Positions 15,752 to 23,606 of a stretch of 64,000 bases of DNA are shown here, piece after piece (positions within the stretch are counted from its first letter, which is position 1; the number at the start of each line of letters is the position of its first letter). Under the pieces are notes generated by a model that worked only from the letters and a program-made list of their open reading frames with translations, was not told the origin of the DNA and did not search any database. Origin of the DNA: Thalassotalea_A litorea (GTDB taxonomy: Bacteria > Pseudomonadota > Gammaproteobacteria > Enterobacterales > Alteromonadaceae); contig NZ_JBHZSG010000003.1 in the NCBI RefSeq assembly GCF_043642205.1, forward strand, positions 62,001 to 126,000, written 5' to 3'. A program made the translations under genes and the position numbers.

Positions 15752-17452
15752 ATGAAAGGACTCCATCGCCAGTCGAGTATCTTGTCTGCGTTCGTTCGCA
15801 GTGAAGTGATCTCGCAAGAGCAAGCTAAACAGGTCTTTACAAATTGCCAGAAAGAAAAACAAGGTGTTATTCAATATTTAATCAGCGAATTAAAACTTGC
15901 CCCCACCGCTGTTGCCAAAACCCTTGCAAAAGGTTTCGGCTACCCATTGATAAGTCTTGATGATATTGACTATTCGGCACTGCCTGAAGATTTGAAGAAT
16001 GAAAAACTCATCGATAAACACAAGGCCATACCTTTGTATTTGCGTGGTGGCATTCTTTTTATTGCCGTCGCCGATCCGACCAACCACGATGCGTTGGAAG
16101 AGTTTCAGTTTAATAGTGGCTACAGCACCGAGATGGTTATCTGTGATCAATCGTCGATCGAAAAACATATCGAGAAGATTCTGGAAAATGATCACGATGC
16201 GTTAGAAATTGATGCATTAGACAACGAAGAATTAGCGGGCTTAGAAGTAGCTGACGAAAAGCCAGAAGATGATGAGCCAGGCAACGGTGAAAGTGATGCA
16301 CCGATAGTTGTCTACATCAATAAAATATTACTTGATGCGATAAAAAAAGGCGCATCAGATTTACATTTTGAACCGTTTGAAAAAAAATTTAGAATTCGAT
16401 TTCGTGTCGATGGCATATTAACCGAAGTTGCAACTCCGCCTGTAGGCCTGGCGAGCCGAATGACCGCTCGTCTAAAAGTTATGTCGCGTCTTGATATTGC
16501 TGAGCGTCGCGTGCCGCAAGATGGCCGAATCAAACTCGCCATTACAAAAAACAAGTCGATCGATTTTCGTGTCTCGACCCTGCCCACCATGTGGGGCGAG
16601 AAAGTGGTAATGCGTATTTTGGATTCATCCAGCGCTAAGCTCGGCATTGATATTTTAGGTTATGAAGACGAACAAAAAGCTCTTTACCTTGATGCGCTTT
16701 CTAAGCCTCAGGGTATGATCCTGGTGACAGGGCCTACCGGTTCTGGTAAGACAGTATCCTTGTATACCGGTTTAAATATTCTTAATACCGAAGAGCGTAA
16801 TATTTCAACTGCCGAAGATCCGGTAGAGATTAACCTGGAAGGGGTGAATCAGGTTCAAATTAATAATAAAGCCGGCCTTGATTTTGCCAGTGCATTGAAA
16901 TCTTTCCTGCGTCAGGATCCGGATATTGTCATGGTTGGTGAGATCCGGGATTTAGAAACCGCTGAAATTGCCATTAAAGCGGCGCAAACCGGTCACTTGG
17001 TATTATCGACACTGCATACTAACTCAGCCGCGGAAACATTAACGCGTCTGTTGAATATGGGTGTACCTTCTTATAACGTTGCCAGCTCGGTTAGCTTGAT
17101 TATTGCGCAACGTTTAGCAAGGCGCCTCTGCAATCATTGTAAAGAAGAAGACTTGGTCACCGAGGAAGCTTTATTGCAAATCGGTTTTCAACCTGATGAA
17201 GTGAAAGATTTGACCATATATCGGCCTGTTGGTTGTGATAACTGTACAAATGGTTATAAAGGCCGGGTCGGTATTTATGAAGTGATGAAAATATCCGAAA
17301 AGACCGCCGAAATTATTATGCAGGGCGGAAATTCATTGGATATCGCCAATCAGGCTCAAAGCGAAGGCTTTAACAACCTTCGTCAATCGGCTCTGCAAAA
17401 AGCACGGGCTGGAGTAACCAGCCTGGCAGAAGTCAGCCGGGTAACAGCATAA
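15752..17452 (+). CDS. pilB: Type IV pilus assembly ATPase PilB
   Basis: This 566-residue hexameric ATPase powers pilus extension. The N-terminal T2SSE domain (about residues 1-150) precedes the ATPase domain with Walker A GPTGSGKT near 327, an acidic Asp box after it, Walker B-like QDPDIVMVGEIRDLETAE, and the His box GHLVLSTLHTNSA. A tetracysteine zinc site follows (CNHC ... CDNC, about 455-500). The conserved GRVGIYE motif marks the PilB/GspE family. It heads the pilB-pilC-pilD run, with 49 bases to pilC. Confidence 0.96.
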   Translation: MKGLHRQSSILSAFVRSEVISQEQAKQVFTNCQKEKQGVIQYLISELKLAPTAVAKTLAKGFGYPLISLDDIDYSALPEDLKNEKLIDKHKAIPLYLRGGILFIAVADPTNHDALEEFQFNSGYSTEMVICDQSSIEKHIEKILENDHDALEIDALDNEELAGLEVADEKPEDDEPGNGESDAPIVVYINKILLDAIKKGASDLHFEPFEKKFRIRFRVDGILTEVATPPVGLASRMTARLKVMSRLDIAERRVPQDGRIKLAITKNKSIDFRVSTLPTMWGEKVVMRILDSSSAKLGIDILGYEDEQKALYLDALSKPQGMILVTGPTGSGKTVSLYTGLNILNTEERNISTAEDPVEINLEGVNQVQINNKAGLDFASALKSFLRQDPDIVMVGEIRDLETAEIAIKAAQTGHLVLSTLHTNSAAETLTRLLNMGVPSYNVASSVSLIIAQRLARRLCNHCKEEDLVTEEALLQIGFQPDEVKDLTIYRPVGCDNCTNGYKGRVGIYEVMKISEKTAEIIMQGGNSLDIANQAQSEGFNNLRQSALQKARAGVTSLAEVSRVTA

Positions 17453-17501
17453 AACGTATTTTATTTGCCCCCGCACAATTACAGAATAACAGGTAAACAC
17501 C

Positions 17502-18749
17502 ATGGCAGTGACTGCAGCAAAAAAAGCACCGAAAGTGAAAGAGCTGGATACCTTCGTTTGGGAAGGGGTAAATCGTAAAGGAAAAAAATTAAAAGGCGAA
17601 ATGTCGGCAAGCAATGCCGCAGAATTAAAAGCTCAACTTCGCAAACAGGGGGTGACTCCTTTAAAACATAAGAAAAAAGCAAAACCTTTATTTGGACTAG
17701 GTGGTGGGGCAAAACCTATTACCCCAAAGGACATAGCAATTGTCACACGACAAATAGCAACCATGCTAGGCGCGGGTGTGCCTTTGGTACAATCGATAGA
17801 GATGATCGGTAAAGGTAGTGTTAATGCCAATGTGCAAAAGCTCTTATCCGATATCGGCAATAAAGTGCAAGCCGGATTGCCATTATCGGAGTGTTTACGA
17901 GACCATCCTAAATACTTTGATGATCTTTATTGCGATTTGGTGGAATCGGGTGAGCAATCTGGAGCCTTGGAAACCATTTTTGATCGAATCGCGATTTACA
18001 AAGAAAAATCCGAAGCATTGAAATCAAAAATAAAGAAAGCAATGTTTTACCCAATCGCGGTTATCGTAATTGCGGCCATTGTAACCTCTATCCTGTTGAT
18101 TAAAGTGGTACCGACTTTTGTTGAAGTTTTTTCAAGTTTCAACGCCGAGTTGCCAGCATTTACAATGTTTGTTGTTGGAATATCCGATTTTATGGTTGCT
18201 TCTTGGTATTGGATTCTCGCTGGAATTATTGCCGTTGGCTTTGTATTCAAACGAGCTCACGATAATAGCCAGGACTTTCGCGACAAAGTAGACGCATTGT
18301 TGCTCAAGGCCCCTATTATTGGAATGATTCTCGATAAAGCTGCGGTGGCTCGGTTCTCAAGAACCCTATCAACAACATTTGCCGCCGGTGTTCCCTTGGT
18401 CGATGCATTAGAATCAGCCGCAGGGGCATCAGGCAATGCGGTGTATCGAGATGCGATTATAGAAATCCGTGATGAAGTAGTCTCTGGTATGCAGATGAAC
18501 CTGGCGATGCGAAACGTGAACATTTTCCCAGATATGGTCGTACAAATGGTGACCATTGGTGAGGAATCTGGTGCTCTTGATGATATGTTAGCAAAGGTCG
18601 CCAATGTTTTCGAACAAGAGGTCGATGATGCCGTTGATGGATTAACGTCTTTATTAGAACCGGTTATTATGGCAGTACTCGGTGTTGTCATAGGTGGGTT
18701 GATTATTGCAATGTATTTACCAATCTTCGCGATGGGCTCAATCGTTTAG
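17502..18749 (+). CDS. pilC: Type IV pilus inner-membrane platform protein PilC
   Basis: This 415-residue protein has two homologous GspF domains (about residues 80-200 and 280-405), each ahead of membrane helices, the hallmark of PilC/GspF. Motifs include RQIATMLGAGVPLVQSIEMI and its repeat FSRTLSTTFAAGVPLVDALE. It anchors the PilB ATPase and probably rotates during pilin insertion. It lies between pilB and pilD. Confidence 0.95.
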   Translation: MAVTAAKKAPKVKELDTFVWEGVNRKGKKLKGEMSASNAAELKAQLRKQGVTPLKHKKKAKPLFGLGGGAKPITPKDIAIVTRQIATMLGAGVPLVQSIEMIGKGSVNANVQKLLSDIGNKVQAGLPLSECLRDHPKYFDDLYCDLVESGEQSGALETIFDRIAIYKEKSEALKSKIKKAMFYPIAVIVIAAIVTSILLIKVVPTFVEVFSSFNAELPAFTMFVVGISDFMVASWYWILAGIIAVGFVFKRAHDNSQDFRDKVDALLLKAPIIGMILDKAAVARFSRTLSTTFAAGVPLVDALESAAGASGNAVYRDAIIEIRDEVVSGMQMNLAMRNVNIFPDMVVQMVTIGEESGALDDMLAKVANVFEQEVDDAVDGLTSLLEPVIMAVLGVVIGGLIIAMYLPIFAMGSIV

Positions 18750-18762
18750 CCAAAGTGTAGTT

Positions 18763-18787
18763 GCAGGAATCTAATACGGATTCCTGC
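18763..18787 (+). other. Hairpin between pilC and pilD
   Basis: A perfect 9-bp stem, GCAGGAATC/GATTCCTGC, with a 7-base loop lies 13 bases after the pilC stop. It has no T tract, so it is more likely an mRNA processing or stability element than a terminator. Confidence 0.5.
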
Positions 18788-18825
18788 CTCCCTCCCCAAA
18801 AAATAATAAGTAAAAAGGAACTATT

Positions 18826-19770
18826 TTGTTGTCCGATGTAATTTCCCTATTCGAAACCTTATTCGAAAGTTCTCCCTATGTTTTTTATGGTGCGGTTTTA
18901 CTGCTTGGCCTTATTATCGGCAGTTTTTTAAATGTGGTAATTTATCGCCTACCTAAAATGCTCGAACAAGAATGGTTTTGTGAATGTCGCGAACTGCTCG
19001 AAGAAGAGTTAAATGATAAAGGCAGCAAGGCACTCAGGGCATCAAGGGCAGAACCAGGCTCGAGTAGCCAAGAGAATAAAGGTCAGACTCTTTCGTTATC
19101 AAAACCTGCTTCCACCTGTCCATATTGTGGCCATAAGATTAAAATTTGGGAAAATATCCCGGTTATCAGCTGGCTGTTTTTAAAAGGGAAATGTTCGTCT
19201 TGTAAAAAACCGATTTCAATACGCTATCCGACCATTGAACTCATAACCGGTGTCTTGTCCGCCGTCATTGCCGCGCATTACGGGGTCACTTGGACAACAC
19301 TGGCCATGCTGGTATTAACCTGGTGCTTAATTGCATTAACCATGATTGACTTCGATAATATGATTTTACCGGATCAAATTACCCTGCCATTGGTATGGCT
19401 AGGGTTATTGCTTAACTTAAATGGCATGTTTGTCGATTTACAGACCGCCGTTATTGGTGCCGTCGCGGGTTATATGAGCTTATATACGGTTTTCTGGTTG
19501 TTTAAGCTCGTTACCGGTAAGGAAGGCATGGGCTTTGGCGATTTTAAATTATTCGCGGTGTTTGGTGCCTGGTTTGGATGGCAGTTATTACCGCTATTGA
19601 TATTAATGGCCTCGTTGGTTGGTGCGATTATCGGCATCAGCTTAATGGTATTTCGCAATCATGAAGGCTCAAAACCCATCCCCTTTGGCCCCTATCTCGC
19701 TATCGCGGGCTGGATAACTGCGTTATGGGGTGAAGGAATCTGGTCCTGGTATATGGGGATGTTGGTGTAG
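18826..19770 (+). CDS. pilD: Prepilin peptidase / N-methyltransferase PilD
   Basis: This 314-residue polytopic enzyme cleaves prepilin leaders and methylates the new N-terminus. It has a cytoplasmic zinc tetracysteine (CPYC ... CSSC), the aspartate active sites in MIDFDNMILPD and GMGFGDFK, and eight or so membrane helices. No ATG fits; it starts at TTG (18826, or the next TTG) after an AAGGAA Shine-Dalgarno. Compared from memory with Pseudomonas PilD, about 20 extra hydrophilic residues (KGSKALRASRAEPGSSSQEN) lie before the first Cys pair. Their DNA resembles the intergenic repeats nearby. Confidence 0.94.
   Translation: MLSDVISLFETLFESSPYVFYGAVLLLGLIIGSFLNVVIYRLPKMLEQEWFCECRELLEEELNDKGSKALRASRAEPGSSSQENKGQTLSLSKPASTCPYCGHKIKIWENIPVISWLFLKGKCSSCKKPISIRYPTIELITGVLSAVIAAHYGVTWTTLAMLVLTWCLIALTMIDFDNMILPDQITLPLVWLGLLLNLNGMFVDLQTAVIGAVAGYMSLYTVFWLFKLVTGKEGMGFGDFKLFAVFGAWFGWQLLPLLILMASLVGAIIGISLMVFRNHEGSKPIPFGPYLAIAGWITALWGEGIWSWYMGMLV
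19018..19060 (+). repeat. Repeat-like insertion inside pilD
   Basis: The segment reads as short GG.A.C-type units (GGCAGCAA, GGCACTCA, GGGCATCAA, GGGCAG) with 8-9 base period. These resemble the reverse complement of the GATACCTTGACTCCTTGA array at 20255-20325. It encodes the start of the extra hydrophilic loop of PilD. Confidence 0.4.
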
Positions 19771-19811
19771 TAAGTCGCCAGGTACGGTGCGTCTGGTACA
19801 GTGGGTCTTAT

Positions 19812-19835
19812 AAGGAGCGTAATATTACGCTCCTT
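19812..19835 (+). terminator. Palindrome after pilD
   Basis: A perfect 24-base palindrome, AAGGAGCGTAAT/ATTACGCTCCTT, lies 42 bases after pilD. A second hairpin, AGGGCGTT/AACGCCCT, is at 19872-19888. Neither has a T tract, so intrinsic termination is uncertain, but they are the best candidates for the 3' end of pilBCD mRNA. Confidence 0.45.
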
Positions 19836-19892
19836 CGGGTGCACAATCGAAGACTGCATCTGGCGATGATTAGGGCGTTAAACGCCCTATGC

Positions 19893-19975
19893 CCGCCTAA
19901 GACACCTTTAGTTACCTTTGACACCCTTGACGCCCTAGTCACCTATAACACCCTTAGACACCTCTAGACATGGAC
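19893..19975. repeat. GGTGTC/GACACC array, copy D
   Basis: Degenerate units about 8-11 bases long (AGACACCTTT, AGTTACCTTT, GACACCCTT, GACGCCCTA, GTCACCTATA, ACACCCTTA, GACACCTCTA) run downstream of pilD. They match the array part of composite copies A-C, without the hairpin core, in the CACC-sense orientation relative to the upstream gene. Confidence 0.6.
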
Positions 19976-20000
19976 ACTCGCTTTTTTTGAATTAAAGAAG

Positions 20001-20020
20001 ATCCCCACTTTCGTGAGGAT
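20001..20020. repeat. Dispersed-type palindrome next to the 20-bp array
   Basis: ATCCCCAC-TTTC-GTGAGGAT is an 8-bp stem with one mismatch. Read on the minus strand as GTCATCCTCACGAAAGTGGG it resembles a palindromic intergenic element common in gammaproteobacteria. It directly abuts the 20-bp tandem array. Confidence 0.55.
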
Positions 20021-20235
20021 GACGGCAAGTGTTCTTGGGTGACGGTAAGTGAGCTTGGATGACGGCAAGTGAACTTGGATGACGGCAAGTGATCTTGAAT
20101 GGCGGTACGTAAGCTTGATGACGGTAAGTGAGACTGGATAACAGTAAGTGAGCCTGAATAACAGTGAATGAGTTTGGGTGATCAGTTGTCAGGTTGGATA
20201 GGGTGAATCCGCTTTGGGTACGGTAAGTCCGTTTT
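20017..20235. repeat. 20-bp tandem array, about 11 units
   Basis: Consecutive units begin at 20017, 20037, 20057, 20077, 20097, 20117 (19 bases), 20136, 20156, 20176, 20196 and 20216. The first units follow GGATGACGGCAAGTGANCTT closely; later units are progressively more divergent. It fills much of the 604-base pilD-coaE gap. There are no unique spacers. Confidence 0.8.
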
Positions 20236-20242
20236 AATATCG

Positions 20243-20325
20243 CCCTCCTTGACGCCCTGATATCTTTAGAGCTCGACGCTTTGACTCCTTGATACCTTGA
20301 CTCCTTGATACCTTGACACCTATTA
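20243..20325. repeat. Short-period CCTTGA(C/T)(A/T)CC array before coaE
   Basis: Units such as CTTTGACTC, CTTGATAC, CTTGACTC, CTTGATAC and CTTGACACC repeat every 8-9 bases, just ahead of coaE. They are related in composition to the GACACC array at 19893-19975 and to the repeat-like segment in pilD. Confidence 0.6.
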
Positions 20326-20374
20326 CGCTTTTCCGTTATAACCCAAACAACGCAGCATTCAATGGAACCTTCTT

Positions 20375-20995
20375 TTGTCAAACCTTATTATCGGCTTAAC
20401 CGGCGGCATTGGTTCCGGAAAAACTACCGTAGCAAATCTTTTTAAACGTTATGATATCGACATAATTGATGCTGATATCGTCGCTCGCCAGATCGTGGCT
20501 CAAGGTTCACACGCACTAGACAAAATAAAAGAGCATTTTGGTCACGACTACCTGTTAGACGATGGTCAGTTAAATCGCCCTAAATTGCGCACCAAGGTAT
20601 TTCAAGATCCTGCAGCCAAAGCCTGGTTAAATGCCCTACTCCATCCTCTAATTCGCTCTGAGATGACTCGCCAGTGTCAAAACGCCAAAAGCCCATACTG
20701 CCTTCTGGTAGCACCGCTTTTAATTGAAAATGGACTTTATAAAACCGTCGATAAAGTTTTAGTGGTAGATATTTCAGAAGACGAGCAGATTCAACGAACC
20801 ATGGTTCGGGACAATAATGATAAGGCTCAGGTCGAGGCGATCATGAAATCACAGTTAGCTCGTGAACAGCGACTAAAATTTGCCGATTACATCATTACCA
20901 ATAACACCATTACCAATAACACCGGTGAACAACCATTACTCGAGAGTAAAGTTGAAGCACTACACCGACAATTCATTAAACTGATTAGCAGTTAG
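20375..20995 (+). CDS. coaE: Dephospho-CoA kinase
   Basis: This 206-residue P-loop kinase performs the last step of CoA synthesis. It has Walker A GGIGSGKTT at about residues 10-18, the conserved DADIVARQIV, and VAPLLIENGLYKTVDKVLVVD. The start is TTG at 20375, preceded by GGAACC; no in-frame ATG precedes it and the Walker A spacing is normal from here. The C-terminus contains a small repeated NNTITNNTG. It lies between the pilin operon and zapD, as in E. coli. Confidence 0.95.
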   Translation: MSNLIIGLTGGIGSGKTTVANLFKRYDIDIIDADIVARQIVAQGSHALDKIKEHFGHDYLLDDGQLNRPKLRTKVFQDPAAKAWLNALLHPLIRSEMTRQCQNAKSPYCLLVAPLLIENGLYKTVDKVLVVDISEDEQIQRTMVRDNNDKAQVEAIMKSQLAREQRLKFADYIITNNTITNNTGEQPLLESKVEALHRQFIKLISS

Positions 20996-21457
20996 TTTTC
21001 GCGGTTAACATTGTTACTCGCAAAGCTCTAATTCTTGCTAATTAGAGCGACCATGACCAATGCCTTTATGCCACCACAGGTTACTTTAAGCTATTAGCAC
21101 CTGACTAAGCGATTAACACACCAAGCGATGTTAAAAAAAGCTAATCTGCGCAATAAGTTACTTAACGGGCCGGAAACATTCGAATGTTTCATCATTATTC
21201 TCGATTAATTTTAGATTTATCACTTTTTAAGCAATTTTTTACTGTCGCAGTTATTAAAAACTTGTTAAATTAATAAAATGCGTTGATTTATCCGGTGTGG
21301 ATCACAACAATTCTTATTCAAATGTTTGATATCAAAAGCGTTACTATCGTTTATTCGAACAGAGTTTAATTTTAAGAGTTGGAATAAGCCGTCAGAGTTT
21401 AATAAAAAATTGCGATATTTCCCCCAGATACGCGAAAAATAATAAGAAAAATAACCT
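20996..21457. other. coaE-zapD intergenic region
   Basis: This AT-rich gap of 462 bases is non-coding as far as I can see. It holds a 9-bp hairpin, GCTCTAATT/AATTAGAGC, at 21025-21048, soon after coaE, without a T tract. The final 200 bases are AT-rich and presumably carry the zapD promoter. I could not pick convincing hexamers. Confidence 0.4.
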
Positions 21458-22204
21458 ATGTCTGAGATATTGTACGAGCATCCTTTAAATGAAAGGATCC
21501 GTAGTTACCTGAAATTAGAACAACTGTTCGAACAGGTACACGGGTCGCTTACTGACGACTTCGCCAATAGTTACCCTCTATTTTTTAATGCCCTGTTTGC
21601 AATTTTAGATTCGCTTGATCGTCATGATATTCGCGGCGATCTGATTAAAGATTTAGAAAAGTTAGAAAGAAGCCTTACGGCCTGGGGTAAATCTCCCGAT
21701 GTCGATAATAAAACTCTGCAACAAAACCTTCATCAGGCTAAGGCTCTGTCGACCATATTTCGCTCGAAAAATCCACTTTGGGCGGAATTAAAACAGGATA
21801 AATTCCTCGATGGCCTGAGAAAACGATTTACCTTACAAGGTGCCTATTCTGGCTTTGATTTACCGGCGTTGACCTTTTGGTTTAACCAACCGCCCATTTT
21901 GATTCGAGAAGACATTAATCGTTGGCTTGCCGAGATTAACTGTTTAGAACGTGCGTTAGCTCTGGTTCTGAAATTTATACGCCAAAAATCCGAATTCGAA
22001 CAAATTGAATCAAACAACAGTTTTTATCAGGATAGTGGCGAAGGCTTGTTAATGTTGCGAGTAAAGCTCACCAAAGGCGCTGATTATTTTCCAAGTGTCA
22101 GTGGCAATCGATTCCGCTATTCCATTCGCTTTATGGAACTTTGCGAGCAAAAAGGACAACAATATATTAATGATAAAGTGTCTTTTAAGCTAGCTAAATG
22201 CTGA
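21458..22204 (+). CDS. zapD: Cell division protein ZapD
   Basis: This 248-residue FtsZ-bundling protein (DUF1342, formerly YacF) cross-links protofilaments and stabilises the Z-ring in the cytoplasm. It begins ILYEHPLNERIRSYLKLEQLFEQV, the typical ZapD N-terminus, and has the internal CERALALVLKFIR-type helix and an FRYSIRFME beta segment near the C-terminus. In most gammaproteobacteria yacG follows directly; here two foreign-looking genes intervene. Confidence 0.95.
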   Translation: MSEILYEHPLNERIRSYLKLEQLFEQVHGSLTDDFANSYPLFFNALFAILDSLDRHDIRGDLIKDLEKLERSLTAWGKSPDVDNKTLQQNLHQAKALSTIFRSKNPLWAELKQDKFLDGLRKRFTLQGAYSGFDLPALTFWFNQPPILIREDINRWLAEINCLERALALVLKFIRQKSEFEQIESNNSFYQDSGEGLLMLRVKLTKGADYFPSVSGNRFRYSIRFMELCEQKGQQYINDKVSFKLAKC

Positions 22205-22323
22205 TTGTATGCAAAGACATGTTAGTTAGTAGTAATTATGCGAGAATTTCTGAAATAGGTTCTTTCAACCGATATTGATAGCTATTACTATAACCTTAAC
22301 TTTATTTTTATCCATCACTCTCC

Positions 22324-23595
22324 ATGACGTTAGCAAGATTCCTGCGGTTTGACCAAAACAAAACTATTTTTACGACACTGCTAAGTGTTACCTTTGCAAT
22401 ACTGTTTGTCGATGGCATTAACGCCTTTGAAACCACACATTGGGTAGCATTTTTCGAGGCTATTTTTATCGCTGTTTGGATACTCAGCAATGTCAAAGAA
22501 AGTCTTTACAGAATCAAAAAGATATTTTATAGCTCTAAACTAAAACTTATATGGCTATGGCTTTTAGCGGTAACGGTTTCTTGTGTGCAGTTGCAAATCC
22601 AATTTGCATCAACCGAACATCTAACAATTGCCAATACTCGCTATTTTTATTTGCTCGTCCATTTATTCTTCCTAGTTTCTGCCTACCTATTTTTATCCAG
22701 TGAAAAACTTGAAGGTGATAAAATTCTAATGATCATTCCTTGGGGAATGTTACTCATTTCTTTCTTTTATCTAATAATCATTAGCTCAGGTATTCACAGT
22801 AAAAGTATATTTGGCAACCCCCCGTTATTTTCCCATATACGCTACGCTGGTTACTTAGCGACGGTAGCTTGCGTTATTTCGATAGTACGGATAGTCAAAG
22901 GCATGGCTTTAACCGATGTTAAAATCGATGTATTTCTACTAATGATAAATTTTACGTTCTTATGTTGGCTTGGTGGTCGAGGCTCCGTGCTAGCAATTAT
23001 TCTGACTATGATGCTTCTTCCGCTATTTTTTAATATCAAGACGATTCTAAAGCCACTTTTGCTAGTCTTTACTGTTTGTATTTTTTCACTAATGCTAGCT
23101 GAATATCTCAGTATTTTTCGATGGAATGGTTTAGGCCGATTTCTGTCGATTTTCTCTTCCGATATTTCCATAGATGAATATTCTTCGAGTCGGATATCAA
23201 TTTGGATAGGGGCAATTAAAGGGTTTATAAATCAACCGGTTTTAGGGCTAGGTCCTGACGGCTACAAATTTATGACCGAAAGGGTATGGGGAATGCAGCC
23301 TCATAATGTGATAATACAGTTTTTAGTCGAATGGGGAGTTGTAGGTGCCAGCTTAATTTTAGCAATTATTTATAAATTTATTGCACTAATAGTCAAACAT
23401 AGCCTTAGCTCTAAACAAGGTCTCAAGCTGTTATTACCCTCTGCAGTGTTTTTTTCACTTACATTCCATGGCCTTACTGACGGTACCTATTACCATGCAC
23501 AACCGGTATTTATGATTATGTTATCTGTAGCGATAGCTCTCTCTATCATTTACCCGCGCTACAACGTAATCCAAACAAGTTTGAAAAATAGATGA
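22324..23595 (+). CDS. O-antigen ligase family membrane protein
   Basis: This 423-residue protein has 10-12 hydrophobic helices and a large periplasmic loop before the last helices, with ISIWIGAIKGFINQPVLGLG then MQPHNVIIQFLVEWGVVGA. This matches the Wzy_C/O-antigen ligase (PF04932) signature, including the His in the PHN motif. Members ligate or polymerise polysaccharides on lipid carriers. The gene is AT-rich relative to neighbours and lies between zapD and yacG. It converges with the transferase gene, with 11 bases between stops. Whether it is a ligase (WaaL) or polymerase (Wzy) cannot be told. Confidence 0.8.
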   Translation: MTLARFLRFDQNKTIFTTLLSVTFAILFVDGINAFETTHWVAFFEAIFIAVWILSNVKESLYRIKKIFYSSKLKLIWLWLLAVTVSCVQLQIQFASTEHLTIANTRYFYLLVHLFFLVSAYLFLSSEKLEGDKILMIIPWGMLLISFFYLIIISSGIHSKSIFGNPPLFSHIRYAGYLATVACVISIVRIVKGMALTDVKIDVFLLMINFTFLCWLGGRGSVLAIILTMMLLPLFFNIKTILKPLLLVFTVCIFSLMLAEYLSIFRWNGLGRFLSIFSSDISIDEYSSSRISIWIGAIKGFINQPVLGLGPDGYKFMTERVWGMQPHNVIIQFLVEWGVVGASLILAIIYKFIALIVKHSLSSKQGLKLLLPSAVFFSLTFHGLTDGTYYHAQPVFMIMLSVAIALSIIYPRYNVIQTSLKNR

Positions 23596-23606
23596 TATCA
23601 GCCAAC

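Noticed and set aside
20017..20235. Possible CRISPR array
   Set aside because: The units are contiguous with no unique spacers, they decay in sequence, and no cas genes are present.
19992..20381. 129-codon minus-strand open frame between pilD and coaE
   Set aside because: It consists of the 20-bp array and short-period arrays read through; the peptide is low-complexity and has no family resemblance.
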